Of a DNA stretch of 64,000 bases, positions 53,601 through 61,766 are shown one piece after another (the stretch's first letter is position 1; each line of letters starts with the position of its first letter). Origin of the DNA: an uncultured Alphaproteobacteria bacterium (GTDB lineage: Bacteria; Pseudomonadota; Alphaproteobacteria; RF32; CAG-239); NCBI GenBank assembly GCA_944391345.1, contig CALXTE010000001.1:45976-109975 (forward strand), given 5' to 3'. The position numbers and the translations under genes were made by a program. The notes beneath the pieces are model-generated. The model searched no databases and was not told the DNA's origin. It saw nothing but the letters and a program-made list of their open reading frames with translations.

Positions 53601-55399
53601 ATGACGGAAGCATAACTAATGCCGAAGGCAGCATAATCGGAAGAGTGCTGGCCAATGGCTTGGTTAAAGACACGAGCGGCTCGAGAGTTATTGCCAAAAT
53701 GGTCAGAGGCGGTCTGGTTGTTGGCTATGGCTGCCGCAATATCGGCTATCTTGAACAAGACGGAAAAATACGAAAAGGCAATGAAGAACTTTCATATAAA
53801 GTAATGCCGGACGGGACGATAGTTGATTTAAACAATCAATATATCGGCGAGGTTGTTCGTACAGGCAGAGCCTTTGATAACAAATGCAATATGATTGGAG
53901 AAATCGGCAGTGACGGTCTGGTAAGAGGCGCCAAAGGAGAATATGTTGGTTGTGTCAATCCGGACGGCAGTGTCTTGAATGATAAGGGTGAAATCATCGG
54001 CGGAGCACAAAAAGAAGGCGTTGCCGTATCCTTTGACGGAGAATATCTTGGCAGTGTATCCGATGATGGCGTTGTCATAAATAAGTCGATGTTGCCAATA
54101 GGGTGCATCGGTGCCTCGGGAGATGTTTTTAACCGAGACGGCGCTTATATCGGCCACATTCAAAATGCCACTTACGGATTCGATATGAACGGAAATTTCC
54201 TGAATATGGTTGATGAAAATGCAAAAGTTTCGGTTGCCGGCCAAGATGAATACCGCCTTTTGGCAAACAATATTTTGGTTGATTCGAATAATAAGATAAA
54301 AGGCATAGCGCTTGACCCCAAAACGGTAATCGGCGATTCTTCAGGCAATTTTATCGGCCGTTTATTTGCTGATGGCAAGGTTTATAATGGCCAAGGTGCC
54401 GAGGTTGGCACGATTAAAGGCGATGGCTTTAATTTTTATAACGGAAAGTTGGGAATTAACTTGCCGCAAGGAGAGGTCGTTGATTTCAATGGCCAAAGTC
54501 TGGGAAAAACACTGAACGATGGCCGAGTAATCAGTCGTTTTGGCGACAATGTCGGTCGCATTGACGGACAAGGCCGCTTAATAGGCACAGATGGAGAATA
54601 TCTGGGAGCAGTTGCCGCCACGGGACCGGCCATTGGCTATGATGGCAGCTATATTGGCTATGCCATAAGCAACGGAGATATAATTGACAGCCAAGGTGAT
54701 AAAGTTGGGCGTGTCAGCTCAGATGCCAAAGTTATCAATAACCGCGGAGAAGTCAGCGGAGAAGTCATAAAAGAAAACATCATGGTTGATATTTGGGGCG
54801 AATATAAAGGCAGAATGAACGCTTTGGGCGACGTGATTGACATGAGAAACCAAACAATCACCGCGATTCTCCCCGGAGGCTCGACAGATAAAGATTTAAG
54901 CCTGTTGCACAGAGGCGCCTATCTTGATTTTGAAGGACAAATTGCCGGAGCCGTTATGCCGGATGGCCGCGTAATTGATACATCAAATGCCGAATACGGA
55001 AGAGTTTTGTCCGACGGCAGCATTGTAAACAGAAACGGCACTCTGACCGGCACGATAGTAAAAGGAGATATCATAATAAATAACAGTGACAAATTCGCAG
55101 GATATGTTATGCTTGACGGAAAGATAAAAGGAGAAGACGGGAGCGAGATAGGACATATGCTCAACGATGAAATGGCTGTTAATAATGAAAATAACATCAT
55201 TGGCCGCGCTTTTAAGATAGGTGCGTCGATTCTTGACAATAAAGGAGACTACGTCGGCCGCTTATCTGCGGATGGCACTGTTTTAGGCCAAAACGGAGAC
55301 ATCATCGGCAATATGAAAAATAATGGCTCATATATCGACTTAGATAAAAAAGTATCAGGCTACGCTTTGCAGGAAGTTGCAAAGAACCGGAGGAATTAG
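50675..55399 (+). CDS. Giant inner-membrane-anchored 17-residue-repeat protein (N-half of split VirB10)
   Basis: A 1574-residue protein. A cytosolic tail, one membrane helix (IILAVGITSLLIFLVGIYLLF, about 19-40) and an acidic linker precede an Ig-like domain (about 80-195; PIPLGQVLVGTSADNVLTI, RMELRGEKTCNVVMRW). A CNFC pair follows, then about 1340 residues of tandem repeats close to IIGRVNSDGTVVDKNGN (17 residues, roughly 75 copies). There is no VirB10 C-terminal domain: the chain simply ends in repeats. The N-terminus has the layout of VirB10/DotG, so with the next gene it forms one VirB10 in two chains. The first Met overlaps the virB9 stop. Repeats resemble the Asp/Gly DUF3659-type pattern of some fungal proteins (from memory). 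Confidence 0.8.
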   Translation: MSKENLTYSEVYVKKTNRIILAVGITSLLIFLVGIYLLFNSGETTSEYTDPVFTDNDDALNFGDVSPLDNNIEFNNLEDAPLPITLTPDPIPLGQVLVGTSADNVLTIGTTGRTPITIVSVELAEPPADGFKFQERCSRMELRGEKTCNVVMRWTPVVTGNMQNNFIVSWYETNLGEGNKKSEKVPVIGNAVTKEDCNFCETVETPVLEEPKAQPKIVGVAVGSDGKEIGTIDERGYVRDKNGNIIGRVNSNGMVVDANGNIIGVGTNRQIVLDENGNVMGYVNPDGTVVDKDGNIIGKSQPDGTVVDSNGNMIGKSVDTGFVYDENGNIIGRVLEDGSVVDKDNNVIGRVNSKGEVVDFKNNVIGKVSKPGRVAVDKDGKILGVVMPDGTVVDGNGNVVGWTDADGNIITKDVLGTSNGDRRLARDNNGKIIGYVDDAGNVVDFSGKKIGKVLDNGQIVSNGKVIGRADAPQAAQRRLAYDKNGKVIGYVDEDGTVKDFDGKTIGRVTEDGRIVDNNGNGIGRAGENVRLVRDANGKVIGYADKNGNARDKNNNIVGRVLENGEVVSNDGKVIGRVDNGNGTQRRLAYDKNGKVIGYVDEDGTVKDFDGKTIGRVTEDGRIVDNNGNGIGRAGENVRLVRDANGKVIGYADKNGNARDKNNNIVGRVLESGEVVSNDGKVIGRVDNGNGTQRRLAYDKNGKVIGYVDEDGTVKDFDGKIIGRVTEDGRIVDNNGNEIGRAGENVRLVRDANGKVIGYVDNDGNVRDKNNQIIGRVLDNGDVVSLDGEVIGKVSEKGKLVKDKNGKVIGYVDEDGNFIDNEGKIAGKMLHDGKIIDTMGNIIGQVDTENAAQNDTRKLAYDKNGNIIGYVDENGNVVDFNGNTIGKVTEDGKIVDENGNEIGVVGEAVRVARDENGKIIGYVTSDNRVVGANGRQIGTLDENGNIIGLNGKKIGTIVSTDMIPIKPNGEVLGKVNNDGSITNAEGSIIGRVLANGLVKDTSGSRVIAKMVRGGLVVGYGCRNIGYLEQDGKIRKGNEELSYKVMPDGTIVDLNNQYIGEVVRTGRAFDNKCNMIGEIGSDGLVRGAKGEYVGCVNPDGSVLNDKGEIIGGAQKEGVAVSFDGEYLGSVSDDGVVINKSMLPIGCIGASGDVFNRDGAYIGHIQNATYGFDMNGNFLNMVDENAKVSVAGQDEYRLLANNILVDSNNKIKGIALDPKTVIGDSSGNFIGRLFADGKVYNGQGAEVGTIKGDGFNFYNGKLGINLPQGEVVDFNGQSLGKTLNDGRVISRFGDNVGRIDGQGRLIGTDGEYLGAVAATGPAIGYDGSYIGYAISNGDIIDSQGDKVGRVSSDAKVINNRGEVSGEVIKENIMVDIWGEYKGRMNALGDVIDMRNQTITAILPGGSTDKDLSLLHRGAYLDFEGQIAGAVMPDGRVIDTSNAEYGRVLSDGSIVNRNGTLTGTIVKGDIIINNSDKFAGYVMLDGKIKGEDGSEIGHMLNDEMAVNNENNIIGRAFKIGASILDNKGDYVGRLSADGTVLGQNGDIIGNMKNNGSYIDLDKKVSGYALQEVAKNRRN
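52101..52424 (+). repeat. 324-base super-repeat, copy 1
   Basis: A 108-residue higher-order unit (about six 17-residue repeats, from NAA-QRRLAYDKNGK on). Copy 2 differs by one base (Asn to Ser in LENGEVV against LESGEVV), so this is a very recent or gene-converted duplication. Confidence 0.9.
52425..52748 (+). repeat. 324-base super-repeat, copy 2
   Basis: Directly abuts copies 1 and 3, in frame. One difference from copy 1 was found by eye. Confidence 0.9.
52749..53072 (+). repeat. 324-base super-repeat, copy 3, diverging
   Basis: The first 190 bases are nearly the same as copies 1-2 (a few substitutions, such as KTIG to KIIG and NGIG to NEIG), after which it drifts away. A weaker fourth register is seen from about 53,240 (RKLAYDKNGN). 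Confidence 0.8.
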
Positions 55400-55402
55400 A
55401 AC

Positions 55403-58400
55403 GTGAAGACAAAAACATCAAGAATATGGTTGCTGACAGCATTGATGATAAGTTCATTCTGCACGCAAGCGCGCGGAGCAGAAATAACGGCCATAGATTT
55501 TAATGGAGATCTGCTGGGTAAAGTCATATCCGACGGTAAGGTTGTCAGCTATGATAATGAGCTTCTGGGAAACGTTACGGCCGACAGCTTGATTGTCGAC
55601 TTTAACGGAAAATTGGTTGGCGGTGTCGTCCCGCAAGGAATTGCAATCGGCACCGATAACCGGATTTTAGGTAAAGTAAACAGCGACGGCTCGGTCAGGC
55701 AAGCCTCCGGCCGCATCATCGGCAAAGCCCTGCCAAATGGCTTGGTTGTGGATGATTATTTCAAAATAATCGGTGGCGTTTTGTTTCCGGGCTTGGTTTA
55801 TTCAGACAAAGGAGAAACCATCGGCCGCTTGACCGGCAACGGACAATATACAGATATAGAAGGCCGGAAAAAAGGTTTTGTAACGCCGGATGGTTATGCC
55901 TATAGCCTAAGCGGCGGAGAGGCTGTACTGGAAGGCCGCCTCATTTCAAACAAAATGGTTGTATCGCCAGAGGGCAAATTTATCGGAAGCGTTGTCCCCG
56001 GAGGAGAAATAAGAGATTTAGAAGGTGAACAAATCGGCAAAATTCATGCAAACGGACTGGCTTATGACGAAGAATCAAAAATTATCGGCCAGCTTGTCCG
56101 TAATGGCTATGCCTTTGACGACTTGGGGCAATATATAGGCTTGGTCACCTATAATGGCGAAATCATCAATAATGGCAATGTTATTGGCCATCAAGGCATG
56201 AATAACGAGGCCCTAAATGCCGAAGGGCAAGTCATCGGTCATATCTTGGATATAAGTGCCACAATATCAAACAGCAAAGGCGAATATGTCGGCCGTCTCA
56301 TGCCGGAAGGCAAAATTGCGCAAGCACGCGAAACAATCGGCGAGGTCGGCCCCAATGCCATTGTCAGAAATACCGAAAAACAAGAAATCGGCAAAATAAT
56401 ACAAACCGGCTCTGTTTTTGATTATCAAGGAAAAATAAGAGGCCAAAATACTTTTTCCGGAGAAACGGTCAGCGTAGAAGGCAGCCCGCTGGGATATGCT
56501 TATGGTAATTTGAGTTTTGAGACCAGCGGCCGCATGCTTGGAAAAATTTTGCCGCAGTCCGTAGCGATAGATTTAAATAACCAACCTTTAGGTATCGCCG
56601 GCATCAATGGAGAAATTGAAAAGGGCGAAAAAAGATATCAGGTATCGCCCTTGGGTTATGTTTTTTCCTCAGACGGACAACTTAACGGCCATCTGTTGAA
56701 TAATAGTGCCGTATATAGCTTAAACGGACAAGAAAGTGCCAGACTGTCTGCTGACGGCAGCTTGCAGACAAACGGCACGGACAGTGGCGGAAAAATTACA
56801 CAATCAGGAATAGCTTTGAGAGAAAACGGCGCTGTTATCGGCGGGCAGATATTGGCCACAAAAGTATTTAATTTCTTAAAAGAGGCGCTGGGCAATATCG
56901 CCGGAGACAATTTGGTGGTTAATAACCAGAATAAAATTCTCGGAAAAATATTGCCGGATATGTCTGTTGCAAAAGCCGAAAACGCTAATGACGCACAGTT
57001 AATGCCCAAAATCGGTGGGGGAATCGCCGGCGATTTAGTCTTAAACTTTCGAGGAGAACACTTGGGTTATGTACAAGACAACGGAGAGATAAAAGACTTG
57101 GGCGGAGCAGCCATCGGTAAAGTAGGCGCCGCCGGAACGGCAATTGATAATAATGGTATTTTAGTCGGCGGAATAATGAATTACAAAACCGTCATTGATG
57201 CAAAATGCCAGCCGTTAGGTTATATCAATTCAATCGGTGATGTCCGGAACAATCGCGGTGTTAAGCTCGGAAAAATCATGCTGAATAATCAAGTGTTTGA
57301 TGAAGGCGGAAGTTATATCGGATATGGCGTTGACATGGGGCTTGTTATGGGCGAAAACGGCATCTTAGGAACAATTTCGGCCGATGGTAAAGTCCTCAGC
57401 GCCGATAACAAAATGCTGGGATGCATAACCGCGCAAGGACGCCTCTACGGACAAGACGGAAAACTTTTGGGTAAAAAAATTGCGCAGTATCCGGTCATGA
57501 ACTTTAACAGCAAATTAATCGGTCAGACCATATTAAACAATCAGGTCGCAAACGACAATAACCAGCTGATAGGTCAAGCCTATGCTGATGAAAATGTCAA
57601 GTCCGGTACCAATGCCGTTATCGGCAGACTTTTCAAATACCGATATGCCTTTGACAATACCAATCGCTATATGGGCGAAATCGCCGCCGACGGCAATGTC
57701 TATGATAATACCGGCAAAGCAATTGCAACCGTCACTTGGGATGGTTTTGTAAAAGACAGTACCGGTGCCAACACGGGCTATGCGCTCTATGATATGTATA
57801 TCTATGATGAAAACAACAAATCCGTCGGCAATATCAGCACGGATGGCATCATCAGAAATCCCGAAGGCGGTCGCATCGGAAAAATTGACAAGGGCTTTAT
57901 GGTCGACCTTGGCGGAACAGTTTTAGCACGCGGAAATCGTGATTACTATATTCTAAGCGATAAAAATAACGAAGTCTTGGGTGAGCTGTTATTTAACGGA
58001 AATTTAGTTAATTTAAGCGGCGCCACAATCGGTAAACTGGGGGAAGACGGCGGAATTTATAACGATTCTGGAGAAGAAATCGGCCGTGCAAATTCTCTGC
58101 AATATTATAATGTGACACAAGACCGAGAAAAAATATATGATTCTGAAGGCAATGTCGTTGGTTATGTTGCCGGAGAAGGAAACGTCTATGACGAAAACGG
58201 TAAATTAATCGGAAAATTAGGTGCAGACGGCACGGTCAGGGGCGCTGACGGCAGCATTATCGGCGGCAAAGGACAAGACTGGTATGCAAGACAACCTCAA
58301 GAGCAGGTAACAAAAGACTTGCCCAAAGTCGGAGTTTATGAAAAAACACAAGAAGATGTTCCCTATACCGGTGATCAATATCGCAAATCATTAAATATCG

Positions 58401-59803
58401 CCTTAACGCCGGACGGAGAATATTTGGGAGATATCCTGGAAGACGGTCGAGTTGTCGATAAAGATGGCAATTATTTGGGAAGAAGAACCCCCGATGGTCT
58501 TATTATGGATGATGACGGCACTTTAATCGGAATCGAGGAAGTAAAACGTCCGGAAGGGGAAGAAATGTTTGTTCCGGCAGGAACCTTTGGTGATGGCGGA
58601 GCCTATGGTGTTGGCAATGTGGGCAGCAACTTAGGCCCCGGAGGGGGATTCGGCCCCGGAGAAAGATATGATCCGCGGCGTGCGGCAGCATTAGCGGCGG
58701 CGCAAAATGTTCGACGTCAAAATATGGCCGTCGGGCATATCGCCAGTAGCATAAAACCGGAAACCTTTGATGGTTACCAACAAAACTGGGATGCAGAAGG
58801 CATATCAAAAGCAATTTCGTCATGGCGTGTTGATATGAGCGAAATGATTTTGGCCGATAAGCCGATACCGGCCGTTATCGCGCGTTCGATTGACTCGAAT
58901 AACCCGACACCGGTCACCGCTTATGTTGAACGCAATGTCTATGCCGAAGAAGGCCGAAATGTGATAATACCGGCCGGCAGCCGTTTAATGGGAACCTTAA
59001 ACAGCATGGTTGCCACAACGGAAGATACATCTTCTTCAGCCCGTGTTCAAATCACATGGGAGCGCTTAATCAGGCCGGATGGCGTCTTGTTCACATTCCA
59101 AGGAATCACGGCAGATGCAATGGGGCGTGGCGGTGCTTTAGGCTATCTTGACCAACAGCTGTTTAAGAAATATACCTTGCCGATAATGACCACGGCATTA
59201 ACCAGCTATACTTCATATTTGATGGCAACTAATGAAGATAGCAGTGGTGAGGTAGAAACCTCAAAACAACAGGCCGCCAACGATGCGCGAGAGAATTTCT
59301 TGAGCCAAATGAACGAGGTCTTTTCTGAAATTTTGGCAGATAAGAGCAATATCAAACCATTAACTTATGTTCCTGCCGGAACCAGAATCATTGTCTTCCC
59401 GAATGTTGATTTGTGGATGAGAACGGCAGACAGAGACGCTGCCAACACCGATCTTAACAGAACAGATTTGTTGATTGATGATAAAAAAGTCCAAGATGAG
59501 ATAAACGAGAAGAAGACTGCAGGACAGACCACAACGTCAACAAGCGGCGGCAATACGCAGACGGTTTATGGCTCAGGCAATAACGAAACAACCCCAAGCA
59601 GCCCTAAATTGATTGATGACTCAAAGGTCAAAAACAACAATAACAACATAAACGGAGCCGTTCCGCCACCGCCGCCGCCGTCATCATCGGTAACACCGGC
59701 TGTCTCAACCACCAACAGACCAAGTACCGGAACCAGTGCCGAAACTTCTAAACAGTCAGAAGCCGGTACCGGAAGTGATGACAGTGTACCGCAGCTGTTT
59801 TAG
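55403..59803 (+). CDS. virB10: Exported repeat protein with VirB10/TrbI C-terminal domain (C-half of split VirB10)
   Basis: A 1466-residue protein. A signal peptide (about 1-25) leads directly into about 60 units of the same 17-residue repeat (28-1045), ending with GEYLGDILEDGRVVDKDGN. A Gly-rich linker follows, then the VirB10/TrbI/DotG domain (about 1145-1340): KPIPAVIARSIDSNN, VIIPAGSRLMGTLN, ARVQITWERLIRPDGVLFTF, GRGGALGYLDQQLFKKY with antenna helices, and VPAGTRIIVFPNVDLWMR. The tail is low complexity with a Pro-run near 1422. The start is GTG, 9 bases after GGAGG, and is followed by a proper signal peptide. This shows a real second gene rather than a broken frame. It would form the outer-membrane core ring with VirB9 and VirB7. 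Confidence 0.88.
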   Translation: MKTKTSRIWLLTALMISSFCTQARGAEITAIDFNGDLLGKVISDGKVVSYDNELLGNVTADSLIVDFNGKLVGGVVPQGIAIGTDNRILGKVNSDGSVRQASGRIIGKALPNGLVVDDYFKIIGGVLFPGLVYSDKGETIGRLTGNGQYTDIEGRKKGFVTPDGYAYSLSGGEAVLEGRLISNKMVVSPEGKFIGSVVPGGEIRDLEGEQIGKIHANGLAYDEESKIIGQLVRNGYAFDDLGQYIGLVTYNGEIINNGNVIGHQGMNNEALNAEGQVIGHILDISATISNSKGEYVGRLMPEGKIAQARETIGEVGPNAIVRNTEKQEIGKIIQTGSVFDYQGKIRGQNTFSGETVSVEGSPLGYAYGNLSFETSGRMLGKILPQSVAIDLNNQPLGIAGINGEIEKGEKRYQVSPLGYVFSSDGQLNGHLLNNSAVYSLNGQESARLSADGSLQTNGTDSGGKITQSGIALRENGAVIGGQILATKVFNFLKEALGNIAGDNLVVNNQNKILGKILPDMSVAKAENANDAQLMPKIGGGIAGDLVLNFRGEHLGYVQDNGEIKDLGGAAIGKVGAAGTAIDNNGILVGGIMNYKTVIDAKCQPLGYINSIGDVRNNRGVKLGKIMLNNQVFDEGGSYIGYGVDMGLVMGENGILGTISADGKVLSADNKMLGCITAQGRLYGQDGKLLGKKIAQYPVMNFNSKLIGQTILNNQVANDNNQLIGQAYADENVKSGTNAVIGRLFKYRYAFDNTNRYMGEIAADGNVYDNTGKAIATVTWDGFVKDSTGANTGYALYDMYIYDENNKSVGNISTDGIIRNPEGGRIGKIDKGFMVDLGGTVLARGNRDYYILSDKNNEVLGELLFNGNLVNLSGATIGKLGEDGGIYNDSGEEIGRANSLQYYNVTQDREKIYDSEGNVVGYVAGEGNVYDENGKLIGKLGADGTVRGADGSIIGGKGQDWYARQPQEQVTKDLPKVGVYEKTQEDVPYTGDQYRKSLNIALTPDGEYLGDILEDGRVVDKDGNYLGRRTPDGLIMDDDGTLIGIEEVKRPEGEEMFVPAGTFGDGGAYGVGNVGSNLGPGGGFGPGERYDPRRAAALAAAQNVRRQNMAVGHIASSIKPETFDGYQQNWDAEGISKAISSWRVDMSEMILADKPIPAVIARSIDSNNPTPVTAYVERNVYAEEGRNVIIPAGSRLMGTLNSMVATTEDTSSSARVQITWERLIRPDGVLFTFQGITADAMGRGGALGYLDQQLFKKYTLPIMTTALTSYTSYLMATNEDSSGEVETSKQQAANDARENFLSQMNEVFSEILADKSNIKPLTYVPAGTRIIVFPNVDLWMRTADRDAANTDLNRTDLLIDDKKVQDEINEKKTAGQTTTSTSGGNTQTVYGSGNNETTPSSPKLIDDSKVKNNNNNINGAVPPPPPPSSSVTPAVSTTNRPSTGTSAETSKQSEAGTGSDDSVPQLF
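55484..58535 (+). repeat. Tandem 51-base (17-residue) repeat array, second protein
   Basis: The same Asp/Gly repeat family as in 51331-55375, but more diverged between units, with no near-identical super-repeats. About 60 copies by length. A last isolated pair sits at about 58,400-58,535 after a 30-residue break. Confidence 0.85.
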
Positions 59804-59814
59804 GGAGAAAAAAG

Positions 59815-60789
59815 ATGAGCGATAGTTTCAAAGTTTTGGAATCCGTGCTGCGCCCATTGTCCTATTGGTATAATCAGGACAACATAGAGGAAGTTGCAAT
59901 TAACAATGCCGGAACAATCTGGCTGAGATTGCGTGGAAAAAGGGCCTATCCATGGGTCATGTATAAAGATGAAAAACTCACAAAGGCTTATTTAACGGAT
60001 TTACTTTATATTGTTGCAAACACTTATGAACTTCCGTTTGACCCCGTTGCTGGAAGTCCGGTAGTCTATGCCACGATTCCCGGAGATCACCGTTTTTCAG
60101 CCATAGCCGGCAAAAATATCATGTATGATGAAAACGATTTAACCGGCGGCATTGCCCTAACGATTCGTGTTCACTCAGATGATGTTGCCTTTGGTCTGCA
60201 AGATTATGGTATCAAGCAGGGAGAGAAGCTCCATAAAATAAATCCCTTAAAAAACATCAAAGATCCTGATGACCCTTATGAAAGGCTCTTGTTGAGCATC
60301 AAAAGAGGCGATCACATCTTGGTGAGTGGTGCGACCTCAACCGGTAAGACCACGTTTTTGAATAACTTGCTCAAAATACTTGATATTCACAAACGGATAG
60401 TCACCATAGAAGATACACGAGAATTAATTGTTCCGCACCCCAACAGAGCGCATATTGTTTTATCAAGAACAGAGCAAACAAACGAGTTTGACTATGCAAA
60501 GGTGATTGACTTAGTTGTTCGTTTCACGCCGGATGCCATTATCGGCGGCGAGATTTCAACCCAAAATGCCGGCGCAATTTGGGAGCTTATGGGATCAGGA
60601 CACGACAACTGCTTGGCCACCATACACGCTGAGAGTTCGGAGGCTGCCTATGAGGCTTTTATGGATAGAATTTTGCACACTTATCCAACGGCCGACCGCA
60701 ATAAAACAATTCAAGAAATGCACCGCCGTTTAAGGGTTATTCAGATTAACCGTGAGGGCAACCTAAGAGCCGTAACAGAAATCACCTAG
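59815..60789 (+). CDS. virB11: VirB11-family T4SS ATPase
   Basis: A 324-residue hexameric traffic ATPase at the cytosolic base of the T4SS. The N-terminal domain (LRPLSYWYNQDNIEEVAINN, GTIWLRLRGK) is that of VirB11. Walker A is VSGATSTGKTTFLNNL (Lys178), the Asp box is IVTIEDTRELIVPHPN, Walker B is RFTPDAIIGGEIST and the His box is CLATIHAESS. It starts 12 bases after the virB10 stop (AGGGAG site). It closes the operon; a terminator follows. It is distinct from the PilT/DotB-like ATPase at 19537, so the locus encodes four different motor ATPases (PilQ, PilT/DotB-like, VirB4, VirB11). Confidence 0.93.
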   Translation: MSDSFKVLESVLRPLSYWYNQDNIEEVAINNAGTIWLRLRGKRAYPWVMYKDEKLTKAYLTDLLYIVANTYELPFDPVAGSPVVYATIPGDHRFSAIAGKNIMYDENDLTGGIALTIRVHSDDVAFGLQDYGIKQGEKLHKINPLKNIKDPDDPYERLLLSIKRGDHILVSGATSTGKTTFLNNLLKILDIHKRIVTIEDTRELIVPHPNRAHIVLSRTEQTNEFDYAKVIDLVVRFTPDAIIGGEISTQNAGAIWELMGSGHDNCLATIHAESSEAAYEAFMDRILHTYPTADRNKTIQEMHRRLRVIQINREGNLRAVTEIT

Positions 60790-60797
60790 CGACAAAA

Positions 60798-60822
60798 AAA
60801 GCCGCTTAAAAGCGGCTTTAAT
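60798..60822. terminator. Terminator of the T4SS operon
   Basis: AAAGCCGC (60798-60805), loop TTAAAA, GCGGCTTT (60812-60819), A-run before and TTTAATT after. It also serves the convergent gene at 60838. Confidence 0.8.
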
Positions 60823-60837
60823 TAATGGATAAAAAAC

Positions 60838-61668
60838 TTAATCTCTGACCAAAAGACCTTTGAATGTCAAAAATTCAGGAGTCTTTCCGTTAAAAGAATT
60901 ATAGTTTTTAATGTAATTAATCGCTTCTTTGTCTTTCACCGGCTGGCAAAAACGGCGAACGACTTTTTCTTTTTGAGCCGGAGCCGACTGAGCTTTTTCG
61001 GGCTGAGGCATTGGCTCTACGGCCGCAACTTGTTGAGTTTCTTGCTCTTTGTTTTTATCGACTTTAATCTCCTCCGGTGCTTTCAAGATTTTATCCAGAA
61101 TGCCCTGAGTTTCTTTAGAGCGACGATTTGTATAAACAATATTTTGCTTATCTGCGGGCAGAATATCTAAAACTTTTTCCAGATTTGCGAGCTGCTTGCG
61201 CTTTTTGATAAGGTTAATATCGTCCACAACTAAAATATTTGTTTTTGAAAGGTCGATTTTCTCAGATTCGATAAGTTCCACCAACAAGTCAGGAGAACCG
61301 ATAATCACATTAGCCTCGGCATTAATATCTTCTTCGGCATCTTTCACGGTTGTCTCGTTAATTTCATGATATTTATTAAACAGCGCCAATCGGTCAGAAA
61401 CAGCTACCGACTGCTCGGAATCCGGTGTAATGATAAGAATATTTGGCGCAGATTTAGAAGAATCAGTTTTTGCGTTGCTGATAATATCCAAAAGAGGAAA
61501 AACATAAGAGCAAGTTTTTCCGCAGCATTGCGGTGCAATGGTAAAAATATCTTTTCCCTGCAAAATAGAGGGAATAACATCATTTTGAACGGTAGTAGGC
61601 TCTGTGATACCAAGCTCTTCAATGGCTTTAACTGTTTTATCACTAAGTCCGAGGTCTAAAAAATTCAT
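60838..61668 (-). CDS. DEAD-box-like protein with a single degenerate RecA domain
   Basis: A 276-residue protein. Residues 1-200 follow the first RecA domain of DEAD-box RNA helicases: Q motif (FLDLGLSDKTVKAI ... EPTTVQNDVIPSIL), motif I as APQCCGKTCSY, a GSPDLLVEL segment in place of TPGR, motif II as VVDDIN rather than DEAD, and YTNRR where SAT is expected. The second RecA domain is absent. Instead comes a Pro/Gln/Glu linker and a 45-residue tail (RRFCQPVKDKEAINYIKNYN). Without the catalytic Glu and motif VI it is unlikely to unwind RNA, but may bind RNA or nucleotide. No frameshift is evident, so it appears to be a retained reduced gene. Confidence 0.75.
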   Translation of the reverse strand: MNFLDLGLSDKTVKAIEELGITEPTTVQNDVIPSILQGKDIFTIAPQCCGKTCSYVFPLLDIISNAKTDSSKSAPNILIITPDSEQSVAVSDRLALFNKYHEINETTVKDAEEDINAEANVIIGSPDLLVELIESEKIDLSKTNILVVDDINLIKKRKQLANLEKVLDILPADKQNIVYTNRRSKETQGILDKILKAPEEIKVDKNKEQETQQVAAVEPMPQPEKAQSAPAQKEKVVRRFCQPVKDKEAINYIKNYNSFNGKTPEFLTFKGLLVRD

Positions 61669-61689
61669 GTTAAATCTTCTATAAAAAAA

Positions 61690-61718
61690 TTGTTGTAAAG
61701 GATTAAATGCAGTATTAT
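61690..61718 (+). promoter_or_regulatory. Promoter of isochorismatase-family gene
   Basis: TTGTTG (61690-61695), 17 bases, TATTAT (61713-61718), 48 bases before the ATG. Confidence 0.5.
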
Positions 61719-61766
61719 TTATTTTAAAGAGAGAGTCAACCGTTTCGTAAGCAGAAAGGTAATAAA

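Larger units (their letters stand above)
51331..55375 (+). repeat. Tandem 51-base (17-residue) repeat array, first protein
   Basis: Coding repeats with consensus h-I-G-x-V-x-x-D-G-x-V-V-D-x-x-G-N. The copy number (about 75) is an estimate from length. Later units (after about 53,500) are more diverged, and a few hold Cys. Long minus-strand open frames here are shadows of the repeat codon pattern. Confidence 0.85.

Noticed and set aside
51296..55239. Long minus-strand open frames opposite the repeat genes
   Set aside because: They share the 51-base period and are by-products of codon use in the coding repeats; no ribosome sites or domains.
55397..55405. Stop between the two giant repeat proteins as a frameshift or sequencing error
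   Set aside because: The second frame begins with its own GGAGG site, GTG start and signal peptide, and the first has a coherent membrane-anchored layout, so two genes are intended.
19537..60789. Integrated IncI-type plasmid or complete ICE
   Set aside because: No relaxase, coupling protein, integrase, replication or partition gene and no att repeats inside the window.
59815..60789. DotB/PilT identity for this ATPase
   Set aside because: Its N-terminal domain and IVTIEDTREL/HAESS motifs are those of VirB11; the PilT/DotB-like protein is at 19537-20502.
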